64,000 bases of DNA from Streptomyces noursei (lineage in GTDB: Bacteria; Actinomycetota; Actinomycetes; Streptomycetales; Streptomycetaceae): contig NZ_CP070326.1 in assembly GCF_016917755.1 (NCBI RefSeq), positions 4,836,001 to 4,900,000 of the forward strand, written 5' to 3'. This document shows positions 9,028 to 19,819 of the stretch, piece after piece (the first letter of the stretch is position 1; each line of letters begins with the position of its first letter). The translations under genes and the position numbers were made by a program. Below the pieces are notes generated by a model, which searched no databases, was not told the origin of the DNA, and saw nothing but the letters and a program-made list of their open reading frames with translations.

Positions 9028-10944
9028 TCAGGCCAGCCGGACCGGCTTCTCCGGGCGGACGCCGACACGGTGCAGCCAGCCGCGGAGCGGTTCGGCGTCG
9101 CCGTCGTCGACCAGGCTGAGGACGGGGCGGCCCAGGTCGGCGCGGCGGGCGCCGTCCACGAGGAGGGCCGGGCCGTCGAGCCAGTCCAGGCCGGGGGCGG
9201 CACCGGCGGTGTCCACCGCGGCGCAGCAGACCATCGCCGTGACGTGGTCGGCGAGGAGTTCGCGGGCCGTGCGGGGCGGTTGCAGGGGGAAGAGCGGGAG
9301 GCCGCCGTCGGCCAGGCCGTCGCCCCAGGCGATGTCGGTGCCGCCGGTGCCGCTGCCAGCGGGCTTCGTCGCGCTGTCCCGGGCGGCCTGGCGGGCGGCC
9401 GCCTCGCGCTCCTCGCGGGCGACCTCGGCGCCGAGCCGGGCGGCGAGCAGATCGCCGGCGTCGGTGTCGCGGGCCAGCCGGTCGATGACCCGGGCCAGGG
9501 TCGGGGCGACGGCCGGGGCGGGGGAGACGGGTGGCTCGTCGGCGAGCGGGGAGCCGGCCTGCGCCTCGGGGTCGTCGGCGCGCGAACGGAGCGGAGCGCC
9601 CGGGGCGGCGTCGAGCGCCCGGGGAAGGCCCGCGGGGTGGTGGGCGGCGGGTGTACGGACACGGGCGCCGGCGTAGCTGAGGGGCGGTGCGGAGGCGGCG
9701 GCCGGGGCGGCACCGGGGGCATCGGCGGGGCGGTCCGGCGCACGGGACGCGTCCGGGGCCTCCGGGGCGAGGTCGGCGGCGGTCGGCGGGAGGGCGTCGA
9801 GGACGCGGTGCAGCCGGGCGGCCTCCAGGCGCCACTTCCGGTCCACGATCTCCTGTGGGTACTGCTGCCAGCCGACCGGCGACCAGTCCGGGCCGGGCTC
9901 GGCCGGGCCGCCGTGGAAGAGCCGGGCGGCCAGCAGGGAGGCGGCGCGGTCGATGGTGCCGGGCTCCTCCAGGAGGTCGCAGGCGGGCCGCTCGCCGAGG
10001 CGGGAGGCGAACCCCTCGGCGAGGCGGTCCCGGCGGGAGAGCTCGGTGAGCGCGGAGACCACGCCGGCATCCAGCCGGGAGGGCCAGCGGCCCAGCCGCC
10101 AGGCGGGCAGCGCGACCCTGGTCAGCAGCCGGTCCCATCCCGCGTACGCCAGGCCGACCTGCTCCTGGGCGACGATCCGCAGGCCGTAGTCGACACCCTG
10201 GGCCCGCTCGGAGGCGGCGGCGGCGACCCCGCGCTCCATGAGCGTGGCGTGCTCGCGGGCGGCGCGCAGCAGCAGCCGGGCGACCCGGCCGACGAAGCGG
10301 AGCGGGAGGGTGCGCAGCGGGCCCCGGGCGCGGGCGGCGACCCCGGCGGCCGCGTCCAGCCCGCGGATGAAGCGGCGGGCGGCCGCTATGTCCGGGTGCG
10401 CGGACGGGCCGGTGCCGGCGACGACGGGGGCGAGCAGGGCGCGCAGCTCGGCGACCCGCATCCACCACAGGAACGGCGAACCGATGACCAGGACCGGGGC
10501 CTCGGGAGCCCGGCGGCCGGCCCGCGGCGGGCCGTGGGCGCGGTGCGTGCGGTCCTCCAGCCAGCTGTCGCAGTCCGGGGTGAGCGCTATCGCCGAGGGG
10601 GCCGGGACGTCGAGGCGGTCGGCCAGATCGCGGACCAGGCGGTAGAGGTCCGGGGCGGCGTCCTCGGCGATCGGCACGGAGGGGCTGAGCGCGGGGCGGG
10701 CGCGGGCGACGACGGCGGAGACCAGGGCGGCCAGCACGAGGCTGAGCACGGTGAGCCCGCCGACCGCCCAGCGGGCGACCGCCCAGCCGCCCTCGGTGCC
10801 GAGCCGGCCGGTGGCGCCGCCCACGAGGAGCACCACGGCGGCCGCGGCCGGCAGCAGGGCCACCGCCAGCGCCGCACCGCGGACGCGGAGCACCGCGAGG
10901 GCGCGGGCACGCGCCACCAGGACGCCTGTTTCCGGACTTGCCAC
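9028..10944 (-). CDS. Membrane protein with degenerate M48-peptidase-like domain
   Basis: About 638 residues from the GTG at 10942-10944. Two transmembrane segments (about 24-42 and 56-80) are followed by a stretch built like an HtpX/M48 metalloprotease: ...APDLYRLVRDLADRLDVPAPSAIAL..., then VLVIGSPFLWWMRVAELRALLAPVVAG. In an active enzyme the last words read ELxAVLAHExxH; here PVVAG (173-177) replaces HExxH, so zinc binding and catalysis are lost. The remaining ~400 residues are Ala/Pro-rich with no domain I recognise. Conserved domain order suggests a scaffold or regulatory pseudoprotease. The exact start is unsure. Confidence 0.65.
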   Translation of the reverse strand: MASPETGVLVARARALAVLRVRGAALAVALLPAAAAVVLLVGGATGRLGTEGGWAVARWAVGGLTVLSLVLAALVSAVVARARPALSPSVPIAEDAAPDLYRLVRDLADRLDVPAPSAIALTPDCDSWLEDRTHRAHGPPRAGRRAPEAPVLVIGSPFLWWMRVAELRALLAPVVAGTGPSAHPDIAAARRFIRGLDAAAGVAARARGPLRTLPLRFVGRVARLLLRAAREHATLMERGVAAAASERAQGVDYGLRIVAQEQVGLAYAGWDRLLTRVALPAWRLGRWPSRLDAGVVSALTELSRRDRLAEGFASRLGERPACDLLEEPGTIDRAASLLAARLFHGGPAEPGPDWSPVGWQQYPQEIVDRKWRLEAARLHRVLDALPPTAADLAPEAPDASRAPDRPADAPGAAPAAASAPPLSYAGARVRTPAAHHPAGLPRALDAAPGAPLRSRADDPEAQAGSPLADEPPVSPAPAVAPTLARVIDRLARDTDAGDLLAARLGAEVAREEREAAARQAARDSATKPAGSGTGGTDIAWGDGLADGGLPLFPLQPPRTARELLADHVTAMVCCAAVDTAGAAPGLDWLDGPALLVDGARRADLGRPVLSLVDDGDAEPLRGWLHRVGVRPEKPVRLA

Positions 10945-11294
10945 GAGCCTGTACACCCCCTGCGGTCCTGACGGGACGGGACGGAAGAACGCGGACGGAC
11001 GGACGAACGACGGTCGTGCGGTGTGCGGGCGGGCGAGCGTGCCCGCTCCCCACCACTGTGGCACCGGCCACTGACATCGCAATGTCGGTGGGCCAGTTGC
11101 CGGACGCGGCCGGGGTGGCGACCCCGGATTCCGGCACCGCGACCGCAGGACGCTTGCGCGGCACCATAGTTGGGGGTGCGGGGTTCGTCAGCTGGATACC
11201 CGCATGGTCACTCGATGGAATGGCTTTGGGTAAAGCCGTGAACCGACAGCGGGCGGATCTGGGCTGCTTCCGGCGAACGGAAAGGCCCATGACG
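10945..11294. other. Intergenic region upstream of the M48-like gene
   Basis: About 350 bases with no credible gene. It contains a run of GGAC/GGACGGACG repeats (10975-11010) and a near-perfect palindrome at 11068-11091: CCACTGACAT, CGCA, ATGTCGGTGG, one mismatch. The palindrome may be an operator of the leftward gene. Confidence 0.5.
11068..11091. promoter_or_regulatory. Candidate operator palindrome
   Basis: Arms CCACTGACAT and ATGTCGGTGG around CGCA; nine of ten base pairs match. It lies about 125 bases before the start of the M48-like membrane protein. No regulator can be assigned. Confidence 0.35.
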
Positions 11295-11336
11295 CACCTG
11301 AGGCATATGTCAGGGAAATGACATATGCCTCAGGTG
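11295..11336 (-). terminator. Strong hairpin terminator after purD
   Basis: Perfect 18-base inverted repeat (CACCTGAGGCATATGTCA and its complement) with a six-base GGGAAA loop, 60 bases past the purD stop. No T tract on either side, as is common in Streptomyces. Confidence 0.75.
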
Positions 11337-11395
11337 TCGTGGTCGTCGCGGCAGCGGCCGGCGAGTGGCAGGGAGCGGTCGGGCACCGCCCCGCG

Positions 11396-12652
<1,257 letters not shown>

Positions 12653-12944
12653 GGTGTGCAGCCTAGACGAATACACCAACCGGCCGACCGCCGGGCGTGC
12701 CCCGATCGCACAAACGCGGTCCCGGGCCGGAAACCGCCGGTGCCGGCGGCGTCCACCGGCACGGCGGCAACTCTTTCGGGTGAGATCCGCGAACGTCCTA
12801 TACCGGATCCCGCACCACTTCCGGGCGGAAACCGGGCGATCTTGGGACAGAGGCCAGCCGTTCGGCGGTAGGAAAGGAGCGGTGCGCGGATCTTGCGTAG
12901 GCCATGCGCGCACCCCACGGATCCGCGTACGAGGGAGCGCACGG

Positions 12945-13757
12945 GTGAGTCAGCCGGAGATGCAGCCCGAGGGGCCCCCTTGGGGCGAGGGCGGGCCCGA
13001 CCGGGGTCGCGGGCGGTCCCCGGACCGCCACCGGAACCAGGGCCGGCCGGGGCGGCGGCCCGCCGGCCCGCTCCGGGGTCGCGGCGACCTCGTGGGGCGG
13101 GCGTTCCCGCACGGCGACTGGGGGGAACCGGACAACCGGCTGGACGCGCTGTACCTGTGGAGCGAGGAGGGTGCGCTGCGCACCGCCGACTGGTACCTGC
13201 GCGACCGGCTGACCAAGCGCCGCGGGGCGCGGGCGCTGCGGCTGGGGGCCGCCGCCGGGGTGACCGCGGGCGGCGCGCTGCCGTTGCTCGACCTCGCCGG
13301 CGTCTGGGAGCACGGGGCGCCCTGGGGCGCGCTGACGCTGCTGCTGGCGGCCGTGTGCGTGGGCTGCGACCGGTACTTCGGGGTGACCGCGGGCTGGATG
13401 CGGGACCTGGCCACCGCGCAGGCGATCCACCGGCGGCTGGAGGCGCTGCAGTTCGACTGGGCGACGGAGAGCGTGCGGGAGGTGCTGGGGCCGACGGAGG
13501 GCACCGCGAGCGAAGCGGCGGAGCGCTGCCTGGGCGTGCTGCGGCGGTTCAACGAGGACATCGGGGAGTTGGTCCGCACGGAGACGGCGGACTGGATGGT
13601 GGAGTTCCGATCCGCCCCGCTGCCGCAGGCCACGCATGCGGTGCTGCCGTGGGCGGGGGCGCGGCCGGAGGGCCCGGGGCACTCGGGGCGGTTCCTGCGG
13701 CCGCCCGGCACACGGCCGAACATGCCGCGGCAGCGGCCGCCGGAGGCCCCGCGCTGA
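12945..13757 (+). CDS. SLATT-type two-TM membrane protein
   Basis: A 270-residue protein. Residues 1-55 are a disordered Pro/Arg/Gly tail; about 64-175 hold the layout of SLATT domains: a short helix (DNRLDALYLWSEEGALRTADWYLRDR), two transmembrane helices (97-118 and 127-147) and a cytoplasmic helix (TAQAIHRRLEALQFDW). SLATT domains are predicted pore-forming effectors in nucleotide-signal conflict systems, but stand-alone copies like this are common in Streptomyces and their role is unknown. GTG start with GAGGGA eight bases before it. Confidence 0.6.
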   Translation: MSQPEMQPEGPPWGEGGPDRGRGRSPDRHRNQGRPGRRPAGPLRGRGDLVGRAFPHGDWGEPDNRLDALYLWSEEGALRTADWYLRDRLTKRRGARALRLGAAAGVTAGGALPLLDLAGVWEHGAPWGALTLLLAAVCVGCDRYFGVTAGWMRDLATAQAIHRRLEALQFDWATESVREVLGPTEGTASEAAERCLGVLRRFNEDIGELVRTETADWMVEFRSAPLPQATHAVLPWAGARPEGPGHSGRFLRPPGTRPNMPRQRPPEAPR

Positions 13758-13823
13758 GCGCGGACCGACCGGGTGCCCCGGCGGGGCCGGGGTGGGGTGG
13801 GGCGCCCCGCCGGTCCGGTGCGC

Positions 13824-14504
13824 TCAACTGAAGACGATCATGGAGCCCTGGCCGAGGCTCCGGGTGGCGGCGGCGTGCAGTCCGAGCCAGACGTGCCGTT
13901 CCCGGGCGAACGGGCCGTCGTCCAGGGGAACCGCGGTGGCCCGTTCCTCCAGGGAGGTGGGGCCGGCCGGCGGCGCGGGGGCGGCCGGCGGGTTGGCCGG
14001 GTCGATGCCCAGCGCCGGGGCGACCAGTTCGAGGTCCCGCAGCAGTCCGTGGGAGGAGCCCAGCGGGCCGCCGCCGGCCAGCAGTTCCTCGGTGGCGAGC
14101 GGGTGCGGGAAGTCGACCGGGACGTACGCGCCCGCGTGGTCGTAGTGCCAGACCAGGTGGGACTGCTGCGCGGTGGTCTCGAACATCTCCAGCAACTGCT
14201 CGTAGTCGCCGCCGAGTTCGTCGACCGGGGTCACCTCCAGACCGCACAGCCGCAGCAGGTAGGCGCGGCGCAGGAAGTGCAGCGCGTCGTAGTCGAAGCC
14301 GGCGACCGGCGCCACGTCGCCGGACAGGCCCGGCATGTAGCTGAAGACCGGGATCTCCGGCAGGCCGGCGCCCACCAGGGCGTCGTTGTAGGCGGCGATC
14401 TCTTCGGAGAACGGGTTGTCGGGGCTGTGGCACAGCACGTCGACGAGGGGTACCAGCCACAGATCGCATGCCACGGGTGAGGGCTCGCTTCCGGTCGGGG
14501 ACAT
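13824..14504 (-). CDS. Conserved hypothetical protein
   Basis: About 226 residues from the ATG at 14502-14504, acidic, without transmembrane segments. The sequence (CDLWLVPLVDVLCHSPDNPFSEEIAAYNDALV...FDYDALHFLRRAYLLRLCGLEV...) is coherent and codon use is genic, but I recognise no family. There is a Pro/Ala-rich linker (LGIDPANPPAAPAPPAGPTS) before the last ~45 residues. Neither the ATG nor a GTG five codons upstream has a clear ribosome-binding site, so the start is uncertain. It follows the gntR gene in the same direction with a 66-base gap. Confidence 0.65.
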   Translation of the reverse strand: MSPTGSEPSPVACDLWLVPLVDVLCHSPDNPFSEEIAAYNDALVGAGLPEIPVFSYMPGLSGDVAPVAGFDYDALHFLRRAYLLRLCGLEVTPVDELGGDYEQLLEMFETTAQQSHLVWHYDHAGAYVPVDFPHPLATEELLAGGGPLGSSHGLLRDLELVAPALGIDPANPPAAPAPPAGPTSLEERATAVPLDDGPFARERHVWLGLHAAATRSLGQGSMIVFS

Positions 14505-14570
14505 AGGGCACCGGCGCACGTACAGCCACGGGTACGGCCCATTACGGCCGATGGTCGGGACAGCGTAGTG

Positions 14571-15248
14571 CTAGCCGGCCGTTCCCACGAGAGCAAGGGA
14601 GTGCTCGTTGTACTCCGCGATCAGCCGCTGGGCGTCCGGCAGGTCGTGCCGCAGCAGGGCGTCGGCCAATTCGCTGTGGCCGTGCCACAGGCGGCCCCGC
14701 AGGCGCGGATCGCGGCGCAGCAGCGGCACCGCGAACATCCAGGTCTGGACGCGGATCCGGTCCAGGAAATCGCTGATGTAGGGGTTCTGGACGATGCCGC
14801 TCAGCTCGCGCCAGAACCGCAGGTCGTAGCCGATGAGGACGTCCAGGTCGCCGGCCCGGGCGGCGCGTTCGGCCTCCTCGGCGCGACGGCGGATGGAGAT
14901 CAGCACCTCGGCGGGGGTGGCCAGCAGGGCCCGTTCGGCGTTGCTGCGGAAGATGCCCTCGATGATCAGGGTGCGAGCCTCGACCATGGCGCGGAAGTCG
15001 TCGGCGGTGTAGGCGTGCACCTTGAAGCCGCGGTGCTGTTCGACGTCGAGCAGGCCCTGGGCGCACAGGTCCAGCAGCGCCTCGCGCACCGGCGTCGCGG
15101 AGACGCCGTACTGGTCGGCGATCTCCTTGACGGTGAAGGGGTGGCCGGACGGCAGCCGGCCGGCCAGGATCTCGTCGCGCAGCGCGTCGGCGATCTGCTC
15201 GCGCAGGGTGCTGCGTCGTATCACTGAGCTGTCCGGGCCCGGGGCCAT
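14571..15248 (-). CDS. GntR-family regulator, FCD (FadR/VanR) type
   Basis: A 225-residue repressor. The winged helix is at about 10-75 (LREQIADALRDEILAGRLPSG...YGVSATPVREALLDLCAQGLL); the rest is an all-helical FCD ligand domain with the metal-binding pattern D-x3-R (DLRFWRELSG) and late histidines (WHGHSELADAL). AAGGAG lies nine bases before the ATG. It probably regulates the aminotransferase gene immediately upstream on the same strand, though a terminator and two parS-like sites separate them. Confidence 0.88.
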   Translation of the reverse strand: MAPGPDSSVIRRSTLREQIADALRDEILAGRLPSGHPFTVKEIADQYGVSATPVREALLDLCAQGLLDVEQHRGFKVHAYTADDFRAMVEARTLIIEGIFRSNAERALLATPAEVLISIRRRAEEAERAARAGDLDVLIGYDLRFWRELSGIVQNPYISDFLDRIRVQTWMFAVPLLRRDPRLRGRLWHGHSELADALLRHDLPDAQRLIAEYNEHSLALVGTAG

Positions 15249-15322
15249 TCGGTGCGTCTCCTTCGACGTCCACGACCGCGGTGGCAGCGGCCCTCCCCAC
15301 CATAGGCGAGGCGATTGTCGTG

Positions 15323-15350
15323 GTTTCACGTGAAGCGTTTCACGTGAAAC
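15323..15350. promoter_or_regulatory. Tandem parS sites
   Basis: Two directly abutting 14-mers: GTTTCACGTGAAGC (15323-15336, one mismatch) and GTTTCACGTGAAAC (15337-15350, perfect). This is the ParB-binding centromere sequence of Streptomyces, which clusters around oriC. Position between two genes is usual. Confidence 0.9.
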
Positions 15351-15387
15351 CGCGCGGCCCCCGCCCACGAGGGGCGGGGGCCGCGCG
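15351..15387 (-). terminator. Terminator after the class III aminotransferase
   Basis: Long GC stem CGCGCGGCCCCCGCCC with its complement around ACGA, 22 bases past the aminotransferase stop and touching the second parS. Confidence 0.75.
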
Positions 15388-15409
15388 GAGCTGTCGCCCG
15401 GCGGCGGGC

Positions 15410-16768
15410 TCAGACGGTGTGCGCGTCGGCGACGGTCAGGGCCGCGTCGAGGGCGGCCAGGCCCTCCTTGGCCTCGGCCTCGGTGATGGTGCACGCCGGA
15501 ACGACGTGGGTGCGGTTCATGTTCACGAACGGCCACAGGCCGCCGCGCTTGCAGGCCGCGGCGAACTCGGCCATCGGGGCGTTGTCGGCGCCGGCCGCGT
15601 TGTAGGGCACCAGCGGCTCGCGGGTCTCCTTGTTGCGGACCAGGTCCAGGGCCCAGAAGACGCCCAGGCCGCGGACCTCGCCGACCGAGGGGTGGCGCTC
15701 GGCGATCTCGCGCAGCGCCGGGCCGATGACCGTCTCGCCGATCTCCGCGGCGTTCTCCACGATCCGCTCCTCGGCCATCGCGTTGATCGTGGCGACGGCG
15801 GAGGCGCAGGCCAGCGGGTGGCCGGAGTAGGTGAGGCCGCCGGGGTAGGGGCGCTGGTCGAAGGTGGCGGCGATCTCGGCGCTGATGGCGACGCCGCCCA
15901 GCGGGACGTAGCCGGAGTTGACGCCCTTGGCGAAGGTCAGCAGGTCCGGGGTGACGCCGAAGTGGTCGGCGGCGAACCAGTGGCCCGTACGGCCGAAGCC
16001 GGCCATCACCTCGTCGAGGATGAAGACGATGCCGTGGCGGTCGCAGATCTCGCGGACGCCGGCGAGGTAGCCGGGCGGCGGGGTCATGATGCCGGCGGTG
16101 CCGGGGATGGTCTCCAGGATGATCGCCGCGATCGACTGGGGGCCCTCGAAGGCGATGGTCTGTTCCAGGTGGGCCAGGGCGCGCTCGCACTCCTGGGCCT
16201 CGTTCTCGGCGTGGAACGGCGAGCGGTAGAGGAACGGGCCCCAGAAGTGGACGACGCCGGCCGAGGCGTTGTCGGAGGGCCAGCGGCGCGGGTCACCGGT
16301 GAGGTTGATCGCGGCGGCGGTGGCGCCGTGGTACGAGCGGTAGGTGGACAGCACCTTGGGACGGCCGGTGTGCAGCCGGGCCATCCGGACCGCGTTCTCC
16401 ACCGCCTCGGCGCCGCCGTTGGTGAAGAAGATCTTGTCGAGGTCGCCGGGGGTGCGCTCGGCGATCAGCCGGGCGGCCTCGGAGCGGACGTCCACGGCGA
16501 AGCCCGGGGCGAGCGTGCACAGCTTGCCGGCCTGCTCCTGGATGGCCGCGACGACCTTGGGGTGCTGGTGCCCGATGTTGGTGTTGACCAGCTGGGAGGA
16601 GAAGTCGAGGTAGCGGTTGCCGTCGTAGTCCCAGAAGTACGAACCCTCGGCACCGGCGATCGGCAGCGGGTCGATCAGGCCCTGGGCGGACCAGGAGTGG
16701 AAGACGTGCGCGCGGTCGGCGGCCTTCACGGCGGCGCCGGTGGAGGGGTCGGAGGGCAACGTGCTCAC
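15410..16768 (-). CDS. Class III PLP-dependent aminotransferase
   Basis: A 452-residue fold-type I enzyme of the omega-amino acid/GABA aminotransferase group. PLP ligands are visible: ILDEVMAGFGRTG (Asp252) and FAKGVNSGYVPLGG (Lys281 forms the Schiff base); FFTNGGAEAVENAVRMAR binds phosphate. It likely moves the amino group of a beta- or gamma-amino acid to pyruvate or 2-oxoglutarate; the substrate is not readable. GTG start at 16766-16768 preceded by GAGG. A GntR regulator downstream on the same strand is its likely controller. Confidence 0.85.
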   Translation of the reverse strand: MSTLPSDPSTGAAVKAADRAHVFHSWSAQGLIDPLPIAGAEGSYFWDYDGNRYLDFSSQLVNTNIGHQHPKVVAAIQEQAGKLCTLAPGFAVDVRSEAARLIAERTPGDLDKIFFTNGGAEAVENAVRMARLHTGRPKVLSTYRSYHGATAAAINLTGDPRRWPSDNASAGVVHFWGPFLYRSPFHAENEAQECERALAHLEQTIAFEGPQSIAAIILETIPGTAGIMTPPPGYLAGVREICDRHGIVFILDEVMAGFGRTGHWFAADHFGVTPDLLTFAKGVNSGYVPLGGVAISAEIAATFDQRPYPGGLTYSGHPLACASAVATINAMAEERIVENAAEIGETVIGPALREIAERHPSVGEVRGLGVFWALDLVRNKETREPLVPYNAAGADNAPMAEFAAACKRGGLWPFVNMNRTHVVPACTITEAEAKEGLAALDAALTVADAHTV

Positions 16769-17008
16769 GGTCAGTACCTCGGATCGGTCGCGGGGGTCCG
16801 TCGCTGGACAGGAACGGCGAACGGCTCCCAGCGTAAGGATCACGGTGCGCTGACCGGTACCGACACTGTGTATGGCGCTCACCACGCGCGCGGACAGAAT
16901 GTCTACGGTCCTGTAGGAAACTCCAGGGATGCCCGGGGGTGGGGTGACTGCCCCGGACATCGTCAGGATCCGCGGCGCCCCGTGCGGGCCGCTGCCCCGC
17001 GCACGACC
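16769..17008. promoter_or_regulatory. Aminotransferase promoter region
   Basis: About 240 bases. It contains CTAC-GGTCCT-GTAG (16903-16916), a small inverted repeat that could be the GntR operator. No gene seen. Confidence 0.35.
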
Positions 17009-17809
17009 TCAGGCCGCCGTGGCGGCGGGGAAGGCGGTCCGGACCGGGCCGCGCCAGTGGTTGGCGTACAGGTGGGGGCGGAGCGCCGACAGCCCGCCGC
17101 AGTACTTGGTGAAGTCCGCGGCCTGGACGCCGTACCCGGTCAGCAGCCGGTCGGCCTCGGTGAGCCGGCCGGAGGTCTTGGTCTCGACGACGACCAGGCC
17201 GCCGTCGGCCCGCACGGTGCGGCCGGTCTCCAGGTCGCGGCAGACCAGCGCGGCGTCGCAGGTGACGCGCTGGCCGTCGGCGACGAAGGTGGCCCGTTGG
17301 TAGTCGGTCTCGATGGAGCGGCCCAGATCGGTGGGGGCCTCGATGCCGTAGGAGCGGTCGAGCACGGCGGCGAGGAAGTCGCGCGGGGCCGGGCCGAGGG
17401 CCGGGTCGCCGGGCATCAGCGGACGGCGGTGCTTGACCGTCCGGCCGTGCTCCCCCTTGAGCTTGACCTCGAACTGCCGCTCACCGGTGTCCGCGTAGAG
17501 CCGCTCGCGGATCTTGAAGCGGAGCAGGTTGTTCCGTCGGTGGTCGTGGAAGGAGCGCAGGTCGGGGGTGTCGTAGTAGACGGACTGGTAGCGGAACCAG
17601 CGGCGGCCGTTGATGCACAGCGCCGCGAACGGGCCGCCGGGGCGGCGACGGTCGGCGAGTTCGGCCGCGAAGGCGGCGAAGACGTCGACCGAGACGAGGT
17701 AGGTGGTGCTGAAGCGGGCGAGGAGTTCGGCGCGGGCCTGGACCTCGGCCAGCGGGACGGGGCGGGCGGCCATGGCGGCGCGCGCGATGGCTCGTACGGC
17801 GGGTATCAC
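17009..17809 (-). CDS. VTC-domain protein (polyphosphate polymerase-like)
   Basis: A 266-residue triphosphate-tunnel-type protein related to the VTC4 polyphosphate polymerase. Visible tunnel motifs are RYQSVYYDTPDLRSFHDH, NLLRFKIRERLYADTG, FEVKLKG and ETDYQRATF, ending in FTKYCGGL, which corresponds to the KFSKY motif of the family. Acidic and basic tunnel residues look intact. GTG start with AAGGAG five bases before it. Bacterial VTC genes often neighbour a DUF4956 membrane protein and a CotH kinase; neither is here. Divergent from a Ser/Thr kinase. Confidence 0.8.
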   Translation of the reverse strand: MIPAVRAIARAAMAARPVPLAEVQARAELLARFSTTYLVSVDVFAAFAAELADRRRPGGPFAALCINGRRWFRYQSVYYDTPDLRSFHDHRRNNLLRFKIRERLYADTGERQFEVKLKGEHGRTVKHRRPLMPGDPALGPAPRDFLAAVLDRSYGIEAPTDLGRSIETDYQRATFVADGQRVTCDAALVCRDLETGRTVRADGGLVVVETKTSGRLTEADRLLTGYGVQAADFTKYCGGLSALRPHLYANHWRGPVRTAFPAATAA

Positions 17810-18174
17810 ACGGTCTCCTTGCGGAAAGGGGGACGGGGGATCGTGCGGGTCCTGTCGTCGCTCTCTGCGGTTTTTCTCCTTTCTTTACGATCGATAACCC
17901 CGGAGAGTTCCGGTTCGCGGAATCAGTCATCCATTACGTCAGTTCCCGGACAGCGCAGGCCCGCTGACGCGGCGTCGAGCGGGCTGCCCGGCACGCTGGC
18001 GGCGGGGCGGTGGCCACCTCGTGGACGGCGGCGCCCCAACCGCCTCTACGGGCGCGCGCCTTGGCCGAATACCGCCCCACCAGCCGTGCGCGCGGCCTCG
18101 GTATCCTCACCGCGGACGAGCGGACGCTCCCGTGGGGCGGAGGCGGGGGAAAGTCGGGCAAAAGGCGGGGGACC
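17810..18174. other. Divergent intergenic region, VTC gene / kinase gene
   Basis: 365 bases without a convincing gene. 17860-17900 is relatively T-rich (TTTTTCTCCTTTCTTTACG) and probably holds promoter elements. I see no strong repeat or operator. Confidence 0.4.
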
Positions 18175-19722
<1,548 letters not shown>

Positions 19723-19819
19723 CGGCAGGGGCACCAGGCCCCCGCCGCCACCCCTGGCGTCAGGTGTCCCCGAAGGGGACCGAACCGCTACGGGCGCGCC
19801 GCGCGGCCCACCGGACGGC

